Counted from the first letter of the stretch, positions 19,298 to 28,015 are shown. The stretch: 64,000 bases of DNA from Streptomyces lienomycini (GCF_027947595.1 NZ_CP116257.1:7190001-7254000); one strand, 5' to 3'. The notes: generated by a model from the letters alone, not told the origin. Translations and numbers: made by a program.

Positions 19298-20650
19298 TCA
19301 TCCCCGCAGCCGGGCGCCGCAGTGCGGCCAGGCGTCGGCGCCGCCGCGTACGTACAGCTTCTGCGCCCGGTACGTCTGCTCCGCGGCCGAGGCGTCCTGG
19401 GGGCGGCCCTCGCCGCCGAGGGCGTGCCAGGTGGCGGTGTCGAACTGGTAGAGCCCGCCGTACGTCCCCGACGGGTCGACCGCGTCCGGGCGGCCGCCGG
19501 ACTCGCAGGCGGCCAGGGCCTGCCAGTTCAGGTGGTCGGTGCCCTGGACGGAGACGGGCCGCGGGCGGGTGCCGACGCGTACGAGCCGCGGGCTGGGCTC
19601 GCGCACCACCTCGCTGCGCAGGCGGCGCGGCTTCTGCCGGACGCCGTTGACGGTGCGCAGGGCGTAGGTGGTGCGTCGCAGTCCGGGCCGGCCGGCCTGC
19701 TGGACCTCCTCCGTGCCCCGGTAGAGGGAGGCGTCCTCGGTCCGTCGTACGTCGAAGGGGATCGGGTCCTCGCGGACCTCCTGGGAGCCGGTGATCCGCA
19801 GGACGGTGACGGTCTGTCCGTCGCGCGGGAAGCCGGTCGCGGGGACGGAGGTGGTGTCCTCGCCGTGCAGGGTGACGCCGGCCTCCTCGACGGCCTCGCC
19901 CACGGTCGCGGCGTTGGTGCGGACCGTGCGGGCCCGGCCGTCCGCCATGACGGTCACCACCCGCTCGGTGCGCACGACCAGCGCCAGGCCCTCGCGGCCG
20001 ATGCGCCGGGAGCCCTCGGTGGACAGGTGGGCGCCCTGCGTCCGCACGCCGAGCTGCCGCAGCGCCCCCTCCACGGTCTCGGCGGTCGTCCAGACCTGGC
20101 GCCGGTGGCCGTCGAGGGTGAGCAGCAGGGGGCGCCCGTAGTGGACGGTGATGTCCTCGCCGGTGGTCAGCGGGGTGCCGGGGGCGGGTGCGACCACGTC
20201 GTGGGCGCCGACCTGGACGCCTTCCTCGGCGAGCAGTTCGGTGACGTCGTCGGCGAAGGTGTGCAGCGTGCGCGGGGTGCCGTCGACGGTCAGCTCGACG
20301 GCCTTGTCCTTGACGACGAAGGCGGTGGTGCCGCCCGCGAGGAAGGCCACGACCAGCGCCCGCGGGAGCAGTCGGCGCAGCGGGGCGTCCCCGCGCCCCG
20401 CGCCCCGCGTCCGGCGCCGGCGCCCGGCCGCCCGTCCGTCACCCGGCGCGCTGACCGGCGGCGCCTGCGATGCGGGGCCCTGCCGGGGCAGGGCGGGCAC
20501 GGTCGGCTCGTGGACGGGCGGTGCGGGCCGGTACGTGTCGCCGTACGAGACGCCGTACGTGTCGCCGTACGGCAGGGTGGGCGCGCTGTGCACGTCGTAC
20601 GGGGCGGCGTATCCGTACGCCGCCGAGGGCTCGAACTGCGTTGTGCTCAC
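19298..20650 (-). CDS. rpfB: Resuscitation-promoting factor RpfB-type cell-wall hydrolase
   Basis: 450 residues, GTG start. Domain order: a 95-residue cytoplasmic Tyr/Pro-rich tail with PYGDTYGVSYGDTY repeats, a basic stretch and membrane anchor at about 96-113, three DUF348 repeats (about 116-285; units like VDGTPRTLHTFADDVTELLAEEGV), a G5 domain (about 290-365) and the C-terminal lysozyme-like RPF domain from residue 375 with WQALAACESGG (catalytic Glu383) and GLYQFDTATW. The family cleaves peptidoglycan during germination and growth. The long N-terminal tail before the anchor is unusual against mycobacterial RpfB, which starts near its anchor. Confidence 0.95.
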   Translation of the reverse strand: MSTTQFEPSAAYGYAAPYDVHSAPTLPYGDTYGVSYGDTYRPAPPVHEPTVPALPRQGPASQAPPVSAPGDGRAAGRRRRTRGAGRGDAPLRRLLPRALVVAFLAGGTTAFVVKDKAVELTVDGTPRTLHTFADDVTELLAEEGVQVGAHDVVAPAPGTPLTTGEDITVHYGRPLLLTLDGHRRQVWTTAETVEGALRQLGVRTQGAHLSTEGSRRIGREGLALVVRTERVVTVMADGRARTVRTNAATVGEAVEEAGVTLHGEDTTSVPATGFPRDGQTVTVLRITGSQEVREDPIPFDVRRTEDASLYRGTEEVQQAGRPGLRRTTYALRTVNGVRQKPRRLRSEVVREPSPRLVRVGTRPRPVSVQGTDHLNWQALAACESGGRPDAVDPSGTYGGLYQFDTATWHALGGEGRPQDASAAEQTYRAQKLYVRGGADAWPHCGARLRG

Positions 20651-20737
20651 GCCGACACGCTCCAGGGGTCCGGATCGGGCCCCCAGAACCTAGCGGAGTG
20701 CCCGTCACTCTCCCAAGCGACGCGGCTACGCAGCGTG

Positions 20738-21628
20738 TCAGTAGCCGAAGGCGCGGGCCGTGTTCGCGGCGAGGGCGCTCGCCAGGGTGTCCTCGTCGAC
20801 GCCCCGTACGTCCGCCATGGCGCGCACCGTGACCGGCACGAGGTAGGGCGCGTTCGGCCGGCCCCGGTGGGGCGCCGGGGTCAAAAACGGCGCGTCGGTC
20901 TCCACCAGCACCAGCTCGGGCGGGGCCACGGCGAGGGCGTCGCGCAGGTTCTGGGCGTTCTTGAAGGTAACGTTGCCCGCGAAGGACATGTAGTACCCGG
21001 CGCCCGCGCAGATCTCGGCCATCTCGGCGTCGCCGGAGTAGCAGTGGAAGACGGTGCGCTCGGGGGCGCCCTCCTCCTTGAGGACGCGCAGGACGTCGGC
21101 GTGGGCCTCGCGGTCGTGGATGACGAGGGTCTTGCCGTGCCGCTTGGCGATCTCGATGTGGGCGCGGAAGGACCGCTCCTGTGCCGCCATGCCCTCGGGG
21201 CCGGTGCGGAAGTGGTCGAGGCCGGTCTCTCCGACGCCCTTGACCTGCGGGAGTGCCGCGAGCCGGTCGATCTCCGCGAGGGCGTCGTCGAGCGCCGCGT
21301 CGCCGCCGGGCTGCCGTGCCCCCTGCCTCGACCACCCGTCGGGGTCGCCGTGCACGATGCGCGGCGCCTCGTTGGGATGCAGGGCGACGGTGGCGTGGAC
21401 GGCCTCGTACGCGGCGGCGGTCTCGGCGGCCCACCGGGAACCCGCGAGGTCGCAGCCGACCTGGACGACGGTCGTGACGCCGACCGACGCGGCCTTGGCG
21501 AGCGCCTCGTCCACCGTGCCGGACTGCATGTCGAGGTGGGTGTGCGAGTCGGCGACCGGCACCCGGAGGGGCTCGGGGAGCGGGGGCGCGTCGTTCTTGT
21601 CGGACCGGCCCGAGGCGTTCGAAGACAT
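20738..21628 (-). CDS. tatD: TatD-family metal-dependent deoxyribonuclease
   Basis: 296 residues. Metal ligands in order: DSHTHLD at about residue 27, GVGETGLDHF with the Glu, VIHDREAH and FHCYSGD with His, and LVETDAPFL with Asp. This is the complete TatD amidohydrolase-type set. The family has 3'-5' exonuclease and DNA-repair roles in E. coli. The N-terminal 22 residues are a disordered extension. The gene is 88 bp upstream of rpfB on the same strand, the gap probably holding the rpfB promoter. Confidence 0.94.
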   Translation of the reverse strand: MSSNASGRSDKNDAPPLPEPLRVPVADSHTHLDMQSGTVDEALAKAASVGVTTVVQVGCDLAGSRWAAETAAAYEAVHATVALHPNEAPRIVHGDPDGWSRQGARQPGGDAALDDALAEIDRLAALPQVKGVGETGLDHFRTGPEGMAAQERSFRAHIEIAKRHGKTLVIHDREAHADVLRVLKEEGAPERTVFHCYSGDAEMAEICAGAGYYMSFAGNVTFKNAQNLRDALAVAPPELVLVETDAPFLTPAPHRGRPNAPYLVPVTVRAMADVRGVDEDTLASALAANTARAFGY

Positions 21629-21677
21629 GCCCCGATCCTACGAAAGCCGGTCCCGGGTCCGGCGCGTCCCCGAGGGG

Positions 21678-22115
21678 TCAGCTCGCCCTGCGGTGGAGGT
21701 GCAGCGCGTGCAGCAGGTCGGACAGGTGCCAGTGCCGGTGCCCGGCGTCGAGCCCCGGCGCTCCCGGCCCCGGCTCCTCGGGCACCTGCGGCACCTCCAG
21801 GGGCCCGGCGGGCGGCACCCGGTGGACGCCGTGCGAGGCCCCGCGCACGGAGGCGACCCGCCCCGGGCGCATGATCCGGACGACGTGGTTGTCGCAGGTG
21901 GGACACGTCGGCCGGGTCAGTGGGGAGGGCACGACGCGGCCGTCCGCCACGTAGCGCACGCACTCGGTCCCGTCGGCGTCCCGGTAGTGCTCGATCTCGA
22001 ACGACTGCTCCCAGCCGTGCCCGCAGCGCATGCAGGCGAAGGAGTACGACTCGTGGACGACGGCGGTGGCGCCGGCACGCGTTCCGGTACGCGCGCCGCT
22101 CTCGCTCATGCTCAT
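21678..22115 (-). CDS. Zinc-ribbon protein of unknown function
   Basis: 145 residues from the ATG with GAAGGAG 5 nt upstream; an earlier in-frame ATG at 22178 lacks a ribosome site. Four Cys form a C4 zinc ribbon: CMRCGHGWEQ at about residue 28 and CPTCDNHVVR at about 71, spaced by a two-strand beta segment. The C-terminal half is Pro/Gly/His-rich (HRHWHLSDLLHALHLHRR) and probably disordered. No catalytic motif. It lies between rsmI and tatD on the same strand. Confidence 0.78.
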   Translation of the reverse strand: MSMSESGARTGTRAGATAVVHESYSFACMRCGHGWEQSFEIEHYRDADGTECVRYVADGRVVPSPLTRPTCPTCDNHVVRIMRPGRVASVRGASHGVHRVPPAGPLEVPQVPEEPGPGAPGLDAGHRHWHLSDLLHALHLHRRAS

Positions 22116-22326
22116 CCCGGCTCCTTCGGTTCGTTCGGCTCCTTCCTCCAGTGGACTCCTCCACGGGCGGGAAAGCACCGGGTGCGGCCGAGTATTTGAG
22201 TCGATTTGGGGTGCCCTTGGCCCAAGGCCCGCGAGGCCCGGCGGGGGACAAAGGACAGGTCAGGAGCGGGTCAAGGGAGAGGCGCGGCCGGGAGGCGGCG
22301 GGCCGGGGAGCGGGTGCGGCCGGCCG

Positions 22327-23175
22327 TCAGGCCCCCGCGTTCTTGGCCGCGACCACCGCGTCGAACACCTCCCGCTTGGGCACGCCCACCTGGGCGGCCA
22401 CCGCGGCGATGGCTTCCTTGCGCCGCTCGCCCGCCTCCTCGCGTGCCCGTACCCTGCGCACCAGCTCCTCGGCGCCGACCTCCTCGGGTCCCTTGTCCGG
22501 CGCCCCCTCGACGACGACGGTGATCTCGCCGCGCACCCCGTCGGCGGCCCACTCGGCCAGTTCGCCGAGGCCACCGCGCCTGACCTCCTCGTAGGTCTTG
22601 GTCAGCTCCCGGCACACGGCGGCCCGCCGGTCGGCGCCGAAGACCTCTGCCATCGCGGCGAGGGTGTCCTCGACGCGGTGCGTGGACTCGAAGTACACGA
22701 GTGTCCGGCGCTCCCCGGCGACCTCGCGCAGCCGGGTCAGGCGCTCGCCGGCCTTGCGGGGCAGGAAGCCCTCGAAGCAGAACCGGTCGACGGGCAGCCC
22801 GGACAGGGCGAGCGCGGTGAGCACGGCGGAGGGCCCGGGGACGGCGGTGACGCGGACGCCGCGCTCGACGGCGGCGGCGACCAGCCGGTAGCCGGGGTCG
22901 GACACCGAGGGCATCCCGGCGTCGGTGACGAGCAGCACCCGGGCGCCGCCGACCAGCTCCTCCACCAGCTCGGGCGTACGGGCGGACTCGTTGCCCTCGA
23001 AGTACGACACGACACGCCCCGCGGGTGCGACGCCGAGCGCCTGGGCGAGCCGGCGCAGCCGCCGGGTGTCCTCGGCGGCGACGACGTCCGCACCGGCCAG
23101 TTCGGCGGCGAGCCGGGGCGGGGCGTCCTGGACGTCGCCGATGGGGGTGCCCGCCAGTACAAGGGTTCCAGTCAC
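22327..23175 (-). CDS. rsmI: 16S rRNA (cytidine1402-2'-O)-methyltransferase
   Basis: 282 residues from GTG with GGAGG 8 nt upstream. Tetrapyrrole-methylase fold: LVLAGTPIGDVQDAPPRLA at the N-terminus, AAEDTRRLRRL, LLVTDAGMPSVSDPGYRLV (SAM loop), VPGPSAVLTALALSGLP and FEGFLPRKAGER. It methylates the ribose of C1402 in the 16S P site. The C-terminal basic helix (RREEAGERRKEAIAAVAAQVGVPKREVFDAVVAAKN) is the family HTH-like end. Divergent from pmt, starts 97 bp apart. Confidence 0.96.
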   Translation of the reverse strand: MTGTLVLAGTPIGDVQDAPPRLAAELAGADVVAAEDTRRLRRLAQALGVAPAGRVVSYFEGNESARTPELVEELVGGARVLLVTDAGMPSVSDPGYRLVAAAVERGVRVTAVPGPSAVLTALALSGLPVDRFCFEGFLPRKAGERLTRLREVAGERRTLVYFESTHRVEDTLAAMAEVFGADRRAAVCRELTKTYEEVRRGGLGELAEWAADGVRGEITVVVEGAPDKGPEEVGAEELVRRVRAREEAGERRKEAIAAVAAQVGVPKREVFDAVVAAKNAGA

Positions 23176-23259
23176 GCACCCATCCTCCCAGGCGTCCCCC
23201 GAGGGGGACGTATCCGGACCGGTGGGGCCCATGCGCGGGACGTGCACAGCGCGGTTCCC

Positions 23260-23265
23260 TACGAT
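23260..23265 (+). promoter_or_regulatory. Predicted -10 element of pmt (leaderless)
   Basis: TACGAT lies 6 nt before the pmt GTG and no ribosome site is present (GGCGCG only). This arrangement predicts a transcript that starts at the GTG. Confidence 0.5.
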
Positions 23266-23271
23266 GGCGCG

Positions 23272-25017
23272 GTGACCAGTACCGCGTCCTCCACGGACAC
23301 CCGGCAGGGCCAGGCCCCGCACGACGAGCGGCCCGCCTGGCAGCAGCGGCTGCGCCGCTTCGGCTACACGGCGGGGCCCGCGGCCGGTGACGTCCGCGAC
23401 CGGCTGGTGCCGCCGTACGCGAGCCCGAGCCCGCGCCTGTGGGCCTTCCTGGGCCTGTCGAAGCCGCTCACCGACCGGATCCCGCGCTGGTCGGCGTGGG
23501 GCGGGCCGCTGCTGGTGGCGCTGCTCGCGGGCGTACTGCGGTTCTGGAACCTGGGCAGCCCGAAGGCGGTGATATTCGACGAGACGTACTACGCCAAGGA
23601 CGCGTGGGCGCTGATCCACCGCGGTTTCGAGGTCAACTGGGACAAGAACGCCAACGACCTGATCCTGAACTCGGGCGGCGACGTCCCGATCCCGGCCGAC
23701 GCGGCGTACGTCGTGCACCCGCCGGTCGGCAAGTACGTCATCGGCCTGGGCGAGCAGATGTTCGGCTTCGACCCGTTCGGCTGGCGCTTCATGACGGCGC
23801 TGCTCGGCACGCTGTCGGTGCTGCTGCTGTGCCGGATCGGCCGCCGGCTGTTCCGCTCCACGTTCCTGGGGTGCCTGGCGGGCGCGCTGATGGCCCTGGA
23901 CGGCCTGCACTTCGTGATGAGCCGCACCGCGCTGCTGGACAGCGTGCTGATGTTCTTCGTGCTGGCCGCGTTCGGCTGCCTGGTCGTCGACCGCGACAGA
24001 GCGCGGGCCCGGCTCGCCGCCGCGCTCCCGGTGGACGAGGACGGCCGCGCCCGCCCGGACGCGCACGTGGCGGGGACCCTGCGCCTCGGGTGGCGCCCCT
24101 GGCGTCTGGCGGCGGGCCTGATGCTGGGACTGGCGGCGGCCACCAAGTGGAACGGCCTCTACATCATGGCGGCCTTCTGTGTGATGGCCGTCCTGTGGGA
24201 CGTCGGCTCCCGCCGCGTCGCGGGCGCCCGCCGCCCCTACCTCGCGGTGCTGCGGTACGACCTGGGCTGGGCCTTCCTCTCGACGGTCCCGGTGGCGCTG
24301 GCGACGTACGTCCTGTCCTGGCTGGGCTGGATCCTCTCCCCCTCGGACGGCACCGGCGGCTACTACCGCGACTGGGCGGTGAAGGACGGCGCGAACAGCT
24401 CCTGGTCGTGGCTCTTCCCCGACTGGTGGCGCAGCCTGTGGCACTACGAGACCCAGGTCCTCGAATTCCACACCCACCTCACTTCGCCGCACACGTACCA
24501 GTCCAACCCGTGGAGCTGGATCGTCCTGGGCCGCCCGGTCTCCTACTTCTACGAGTCCCCGTCGGCGGGCTCGGACGGCTGCCCGGTCGACGCGGGCGAG
24601 AAGTGCGCCCGCGAGGTACTGGCGCTGGGCACCCCTCTCCTCTGGTGGGTGGGCTGCTTCGCCCTGCTGTACGTCCTGTGGCGCTGGTTCTTCCGCCGCG
24701 ACTGGCGCGCGGGCGCCATCGCCTGCGGCGTCGCGGCCGGCTACCTCCCCTGGTTCCTGTACCAGGAGCGCACGATCTTCATCTTCTACGCCGTCGTCTT
24801 CGTCCCGTTCCTCTGCCTCGCGGTGGCGATGCTCCTCGGGGCGATCATCGGCCGCCCGGGCTGCACGGACACCCGCCGCGTCGCGGGCGCGACGGGAGCG
24901 GGCGTCCTGGTGCTCCTCATCGCGTGGAACTTCATCTACTTCTGGCCCCTGTACACGGGCACGGCGATCCCGATGGAGGAGTGGAGATCGCGGATGTGGC
25001 TGGATACGTGGGTCTAG
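23272..25017 (+). CDS. pmt: Protein O-mannosyltransferase (PMT family)
   Basis: 581 residues from GTG; this start follows a -10 hexamer and the upstream open frame is antisense to rsmI. N-terminal 70 residues are cytoplasmic and basic. The catalytic Asp-Glu pair of PMT enzymes is in the first extracytoplasmic loop: VIFDETYYAKD (Asp103-Glu104). About 11 membrane segments follow, with LMALDGLHFVMSRTALLDSVLMFF characteristic of bacterial PMTs. It transfers mannose from polyprenyl-phosphomannose to Ser/Thr of secreted proteins. In S. coelicolor the enzyme glycosylates PstS and is needed for phiC31 infection. Confidence 0.93.
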   Translation: MTSTASSTDTRQGQAPHDERPAWQQRLRRFGYTAGPAAGDVRDRLVPPYASPSPRLWAFLGLSKPLTDRIPRWSAWGGPLLVALLAGVLRFWNLGSPKAVIFDETYYAKDAWALIHRGFEVNWDKNANDLILNSGGDVPIPADAAYVVHPPVGKYVIGLGEQMFGFDPFGWRFMTALLGTLSVLLLCRIGRRLFRSTFLGCLAGALMALDGLHFVMSRTALLDSVLMFFVLAAFGCLVVDRDRARARLAAALPVDEDGRARPDAHVAGTLRLGWRPWRLAAGLMLGLAAATKWNGLYIMAAFCVMAVLWDVGSRRVAGARRPYLAVLRYDLGWAFLSTVPVALATYVLSWLGWILSPSDGTGGYYRDWAVKDGANSSWSWLFPDWWRSLWHYETQVLEFHTHLTSPHTYQSNPWSWIVLGRPVSYFYESPSAGSDGCPVDAGEKCAREVLALGTPLLWWVGCFALLYVLWRWFFRRDWRAGAIACGVAAGYLPWFLYQERTIFIFYAVVFVPFLCLAVAMLLGAIIGRPGCTDTRRVAGATGAGVLVLLIAWNFIYFWPLYTGTAIPMEEWRSRMWLDTWV

Positions 25018-25066
25018 CTGGGCAGATCCGTCATGGAGGCACGGCGGCACACCGTGCCCCCATGTC

Positions 25067-25427
25067 TCCGGCGCCAACGTGCACGACAGCCAGGCCCTGG
25101 TCCTGCTCGTGAAGGGCATACCGCCCATCCGGTCCCGCCGAGGTCCTCGTCGACGTAAGCCCAGCAAGCTCCACGCCGACAAGGGCTAAGACTATCGCCA
25201 GCTGCGGAAATGGCTGCCCCAGCGCGGCATCCGACCCCGCATCGCACGCAAGGGCGTCGAGACCTCACCGGGACTTGGGCGACACCGTTTTGACCATCGA
25301 ACGGACCATGGCATGACTCGCCGGCTGCCGACGACTCCACCGCCGTTATGAGCGCAAGGCCGAGCACTCCCTCGCCTTCACGAGCATCGCCTGCACCCTC
25401 ATCTGCTACCGCCGCATGAGCTCCTGA
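25067..25427 (+). pseudogene. IS5-family transposase remnant (C-terminal part, frameshifted)
   Basis: Translating from 25067 gives SGANVHDSQALVLLVKG, then RRGPRRRKPSKLHADKG, an in-frame TAA (25187-25189) where a Tyr codon is expected, then DYRQLRKWLPQRGIRPRIARKGVE. After a frame change near 25295 the reading continues as IERTMA, a TGA (25312-25314) where Trp is expected, then LAGCRRLHRRYERKAEHSLAFTSIACTLICYRRMSS and stop at 25427. This is the C-terminal catalytic end of IS5/IS4-type Streptomyces transposases, including the Glu of the DDE triad in the ERTMAW motif. At least two nonsense changes and one frameshift make it inactive. No terminal repeats were recognised. Confidence 0.82.
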
Positions 25428-25468
25428 ACACACGCCGCAGACAATGCCTCATGCAGGAGTATGGCCAG

Positions 25469-25786
25469 ATGATCAGATCCGAGCAGATCCAGAACGCAGC
25501 CCTTCTCTGGCAGGAACACCACGATGCCGAGTTCCCCGCCAACCTACGAGGCGTCGAGGTCGAAGACATTGACATGGTGCTGCTCGATGCGGACACCGCA
25601 GGATGCGCCTCCACGTGGATCAACAACGGCGGCACCCTCGATCCCCAACGTAGGCGCATCCTCCAAACCTGTGTCGAAAACCTGGGCCGAGTGATTCCGC
25701 AGATCAGCGACCCATCAGGCCATCAGTACTACCAGCGCTTGCACAAACTTGCCCTGCTTGTTTCAGGTGCCCTCGACACCAAATGA
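25469..25786 (+). CDS. Hypothetical protein next to IS remnant
   Basis: 105 residues from ATG 25469, which has AGGAG 9 nt upstream; ATG 25451 is an in-frame alternative without a ribosome site. Soluble, acidic, with LLDADTAGCASTWINNGGTLD in the middle and RRRILQTCVENLGRVIPQI helical after it. I do not recognise the family. Codon third positions are less G/C-biased than the flanking genes, consistent with acquisition. Neighbours are an IS remnant and a broken reading frame. Confidence 0.6.
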   Translation: MIRSEQIQNAALLWQEHHDAEFPANLRGVEVEDIDMVLLDADTAGCASTWINNGGTLDPQRRRILQTCVENLGRVIPQISDPSGHQYYQRLHKLALLVSGALDTK

Positions 25787-25840
25787 GATGGCCTCTAAAG
25801 GGGATGATCGCCCGGCGGGCCGGCGGCCGAATGCACCTGA

Positions 25841-26095
25841 CGCTGCCACCTGTACAAGGACCAGCAGCAGCTCCGCTTCGACCAGCACGAGCGCCCCTAC
25901 CGTGTGGTGGACGCCCTCCGGCTGGAGAGTCTGCTGCGGCAGCTCATCGCCGAGGACAGCTTCCCTCTCCTCGGCGACACAGAATGGGTGGGCCGCGCCG
26001 TGGCGCGTCTGACCGGCGGAAAGAACAGCTGGATCACGGACCGTGCGCTGCGCCAGGTGGCGACGGAGGGCATGGCCGCGACTACTGGCCTCTGA
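25841..26095 (+). pseudogene. Open fragment of an unknown gene, probably 5'-truncated
   Basis: The frame is open from 25841 (stop at 25838) to TGA at 26095 and reads HLYKDQQQLRFDQHERPY, VVDALRLESLLRQLIAEDSF, then PLLGDTEWVGRAVARLTGG and NSWITDRALRQVATEGM. It looks like real helical protein with balanced composition. There is no start at the 5' end: the first usable codon is GTG 25904 (63 residues), which would cut into the conserved-looking part. A truncated gene tail beside the IS remnant is the simplest reading; a short true gene from 25904 is the alternative. Family not recognised. Confidence 0.4.
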
Positions 26096-26189
26096 AGTCC
26101 GCCGTCGCCCCACGGCGTTTCCGGCGGACCGGCGGGGACATGTGGGTCCCGCCGTGCGGTCACGTCGCGAGGACATGGCGGGACTCGCG

Positions 26190-26717
26190 TCACCCCTCGT
26201 GTCCACGCGACCGATGCCGCTTCGCGTAGGACCAGGTAACCGCACTCATCAGCGCGGGGATGGCGAACAGCGGGGCAAAGGCGAGTGCCCAGACGGTCTG
26301 TGCCGTGCCGCTCGACAGGTACGTCTGGCTTTCGGCGGTGAAGGCGACCACGAGTTGCCACAGTGCCACCAGGACCAGGACACCCGAGGCGGTCCACGCC
26401 AGCGGGGCGAGGACCCCGGGGCGCAGCGGCCGCCACCGGTCGCTGACGAGCAGCAGCGGGAAGAGCGCGGCCAGTTCGGCGAGGACGGAGAGACCGACGA
26501 CGTAGGCGATGCCCCAGCCCGGGATGTCGTAGACGTCGCGCAGCACCTGCTCGCTGTAGCCCACGGGGACACCGGCCGCCATGGCGATGCGCCACAGGCC
26601 GGACGGGACGGCGCACAGCGCGACGGCGTGGGCGGCGCGGCGAGCCCAGACGGGCGCGGGGGCGGGGGCCGGTCCGAGGGCGGGGAGAGGAGCGGTCGCT
26701 GTCGTCATGGCGTCCAT
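26190..26717 (-). CDS. Four-helix membrane protein, unknown function
   Basis: 175 residues. After a 25-residue Ala/Pro-rich start there are four hydrophobic segments at about residues 30-47, 70-92, 105-125 and 140-160, with VYDIPGWGIAYVVGLSVLAELAALFP and TAQTVWALAFAPLFAIPALMSAVTWSYAKRH standing out. The tail is basic, so it probably ends in the cytoplasm. No transporter or enzyme motif. It follows the HATPase gene by 126 bp on the same strand. ATG 26708 is an alternative start. Confidence 0.72.
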   Translation of the reverse strand: MDAMTTATAPLPALGPAPAPAPVWARRAAHAVALCAVPSGLWRIAMAAGVPVGYSEQVLRDVYDIPGWGIAYVVGLSVLAELAALFPLLLVSDRWRPLRPGVLAPLAWTASGVLVLVALWQLVVAFTAESQTYLSSGTAQTVWALAFAPLFAIPALMSAVTWSYAKRHRSRGHEG

Positions 26718-26843
26718 GCTGGCCCTGGACCTGCTGGCCGCGCTTCGTCCGCTGCGGCGGACCGTGTCCGCCTCGCGGGTGAGACGGCACGCCCTGAAGG
26801 AGGACCTGAGCAGGATCCTGTCACCCGGCTGCGGAGGACACCG

Positions 26844-27572
26844 CTACGACGTGGCCTCGATGGCGACCTCGGCCCAGACCGTCAGCCCTCCGCCGCTTCG
26901 TCGTGTTCCCCAACGGGTGGCCAGCGCGTCGGTGATCAGCAGGCCTCGCCCGCCCTCGCACTCCGCCTCGGATCCACCCGCCGACGGGGAGGCCACCGGC
27001 GTACCGCCACTGCGACCGTCGTCGGTCACGCCCACCGTGGCGGTGCCAGTGGTGAGGGCGCAAGTGATCGCCACAGTCGGACTGTCCGTGTGCTCCAGGG
27101 CGTTGGCCACCAGTTCGCCCGTGATGGCCACGAGATCGTCCGTCGTGCCCGCCGGCAGACTCCACGACCGGCACGTGTCACGGACGTAGTGCCGTGCGGT
27201 ACGGGCGGAGGCGAGGTCCCTGCCGGGGAGCGTGAGCATGCCGTACGCGCGGAGTGCCGGTGGGGTTTCGTGCACCGGGCACGGGCCCGCTTCCCTGAGG
27301 CGTAAGCCCCGGGACTCGGCGATGAGCAGGGCGTCCGAGAGTGCGTCCGCCAACTGGTCGGTCAGGAGGTGGAGTTCTCCGTCCTCCGACGGCTGCTCCT
27401 TCAGCGTTTCCCGTACTCGGCCGAGCAGCCGTTCGCCCAAGCCGAGTTGCACCGCTTCCATACGGTCGGCGAGCCGGGAGACCGGCCCGTTTCCGTCCGT
27501 GAGGAGCAGGGCGGTACGGCCTTGAGTGTCGGAGCACGGCAGGATCCGTACGCTGCCCGTCCCGCCGCTCAC
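26844..27572 (-). CDS. HATPase-type ATP-binding protein (RsbW-like anti-sigma/regulatory kinase)
   Basis: 242 residues, GTG overlapping the upstream stop in GTGA. The C-terminal 120 residues form a GHKL ATPase: N-box GELVANALEHTDS, G1 VGVTDDGR and a G2-like EGGRGLLITDALATRWG. The N-terminal 100 residues are helical and not recognised. Such stand-alone HATPases sit beside XRE/DUF397 pairs in many WhiJ-type loci of Streptomyces, where they are thought to act as protein-binding regulators rather than true kinases. Here it is in the divergent arm of such a locus. Confidence 0.84.
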   Translation of the reverse strand: MSGGTGSVRILPCSDTQGRTALLLTDGNGPVSRLADRMEAVQLGLGERLLGRVRETLKEQPSEDGELHLLTDQLADALSDALLIAESRGLRLREAGPCPVHETPPALRAYGMLTLPGRDLASARTARHYVRDTCRSWSLPAGTTDDLVAITGELVANALEHTDSPTVAITCALTTGTATVGVTDDGRSGGTPVASPSAGGSEAECEGGRGLLITDALATRWGTRRSGGGLTVWAEVAIEATS

Positions 27573-27892
27573 GATGTCGCCGCCGGGTAGGCGTGGATGT
27601 CACGAGAGTCCAGGTCGACGCCGTACGTGGCGCACCACAGGATGTCGCGACGCAGCCGCTGGATTCGGGCCTTCTCGTCGCGTTCGTAGGCAGTGAGGTA
27701 GGGGCGGACCAGGCGTGTGCCGGTGCCGTCGATGGGCTCGTTCCAGCAGCGAACGGTGTGGGCAGGCCATGACGGCTGCGGTGCGTGCTCGTACGCCGAG
27801 GACGGCCTGTGGAGCACAGGCGGCTGTTGCCAGGCGGGGGGCCTGCGAAACGAGCTCAGCCAGTCGGCGAGTTGTGAGATCAGTCGTCGCAC
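27569..27892 (-). CDS. Small hypothetical protein of a WhiJ-type locus
   Basis: 107 residues from GTG with AGGGAG 6 nt upstream; the longer open frame starting at 28030 runs through the operator region and was rejected. Basic N-terminal helix RRLISQLADWLSSF, then a Pro/Trp/His-rich stretch, then YERDEKARIQRLRRDILWCATYGVDLDSRDIHAYPA. Its stop overlaps the start of the HATPase gene, so the two are coupled. Family not recognised, but small partners of this size precede HATPases in related loci. Confidence 0.68.
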   Translation of the reverse strand: MRRLISQLADWLSSFRRPPAWQQPPVLHRPSSAYEHAPQPSWPAHTVRCWNEPIDGTGTRLVRPYLTAYERDEKARIQRLRRDILWCATYGVDLDSRDIHAYPAATS

Positions 27893-27998
27893 GGTGACTC
27901 CCTGAAGGGGTTGAGCCGGTAAGAGCTGATGCGCACACAAGGAGTGCCGCTCATGGGGCCGCCCCTGGCGGCACTCGTTGCGCTTGCCAAGGACGATG

Positions 27999-28015
27999 CC
28001 ATTGAAATTCAATGG
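27999..28015. promoter_or_regulatory. Perfect palindrome in divergent promoter of WhiJ-type locus
   Basis: CCATTGAA (27999-28006) and TTCAATGG (28008-28015) form a perfect inverted repeat with a 1-bp centre, in an AT-richer stretch of the 264-bp region between the GTG at 27892 and the ATG at 28157. Related ACTCAATCACCCAATGA follows at 28020-28036. The XRE protein encoded next door is the natural candidate to bind it. Confidence 0.6.

Noticed and set aside
20651..20737. c-di-AMP (ydaO) riboswitch before rpfB, as described for rpfA
   Set aside because: The gap is only 87 bp, too short for that riboswitch, and the known element belongs to rpfA.
18845..21874. 1009-codon plus-strand open frame across ksgA, rpfB and tatD
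   Set aside because: Antisense to three genes with full catalytic motifs; composition typical of a shadow frame.
22327..25182. Long minus-strand open frame covering rsmI and the antisense of pmt
   Set aside because: Only the first 849 bp (rsmI) have protein-family motifs; the rest is the mirror of pmt codons in high-G+C DNA.
25783..26229. 148-codon open frame overlapping the gene fragment at 25841
   Set aside because: Ala/Pro/Arg-rich shadow frame; the other frame has balanced protein-like composition.
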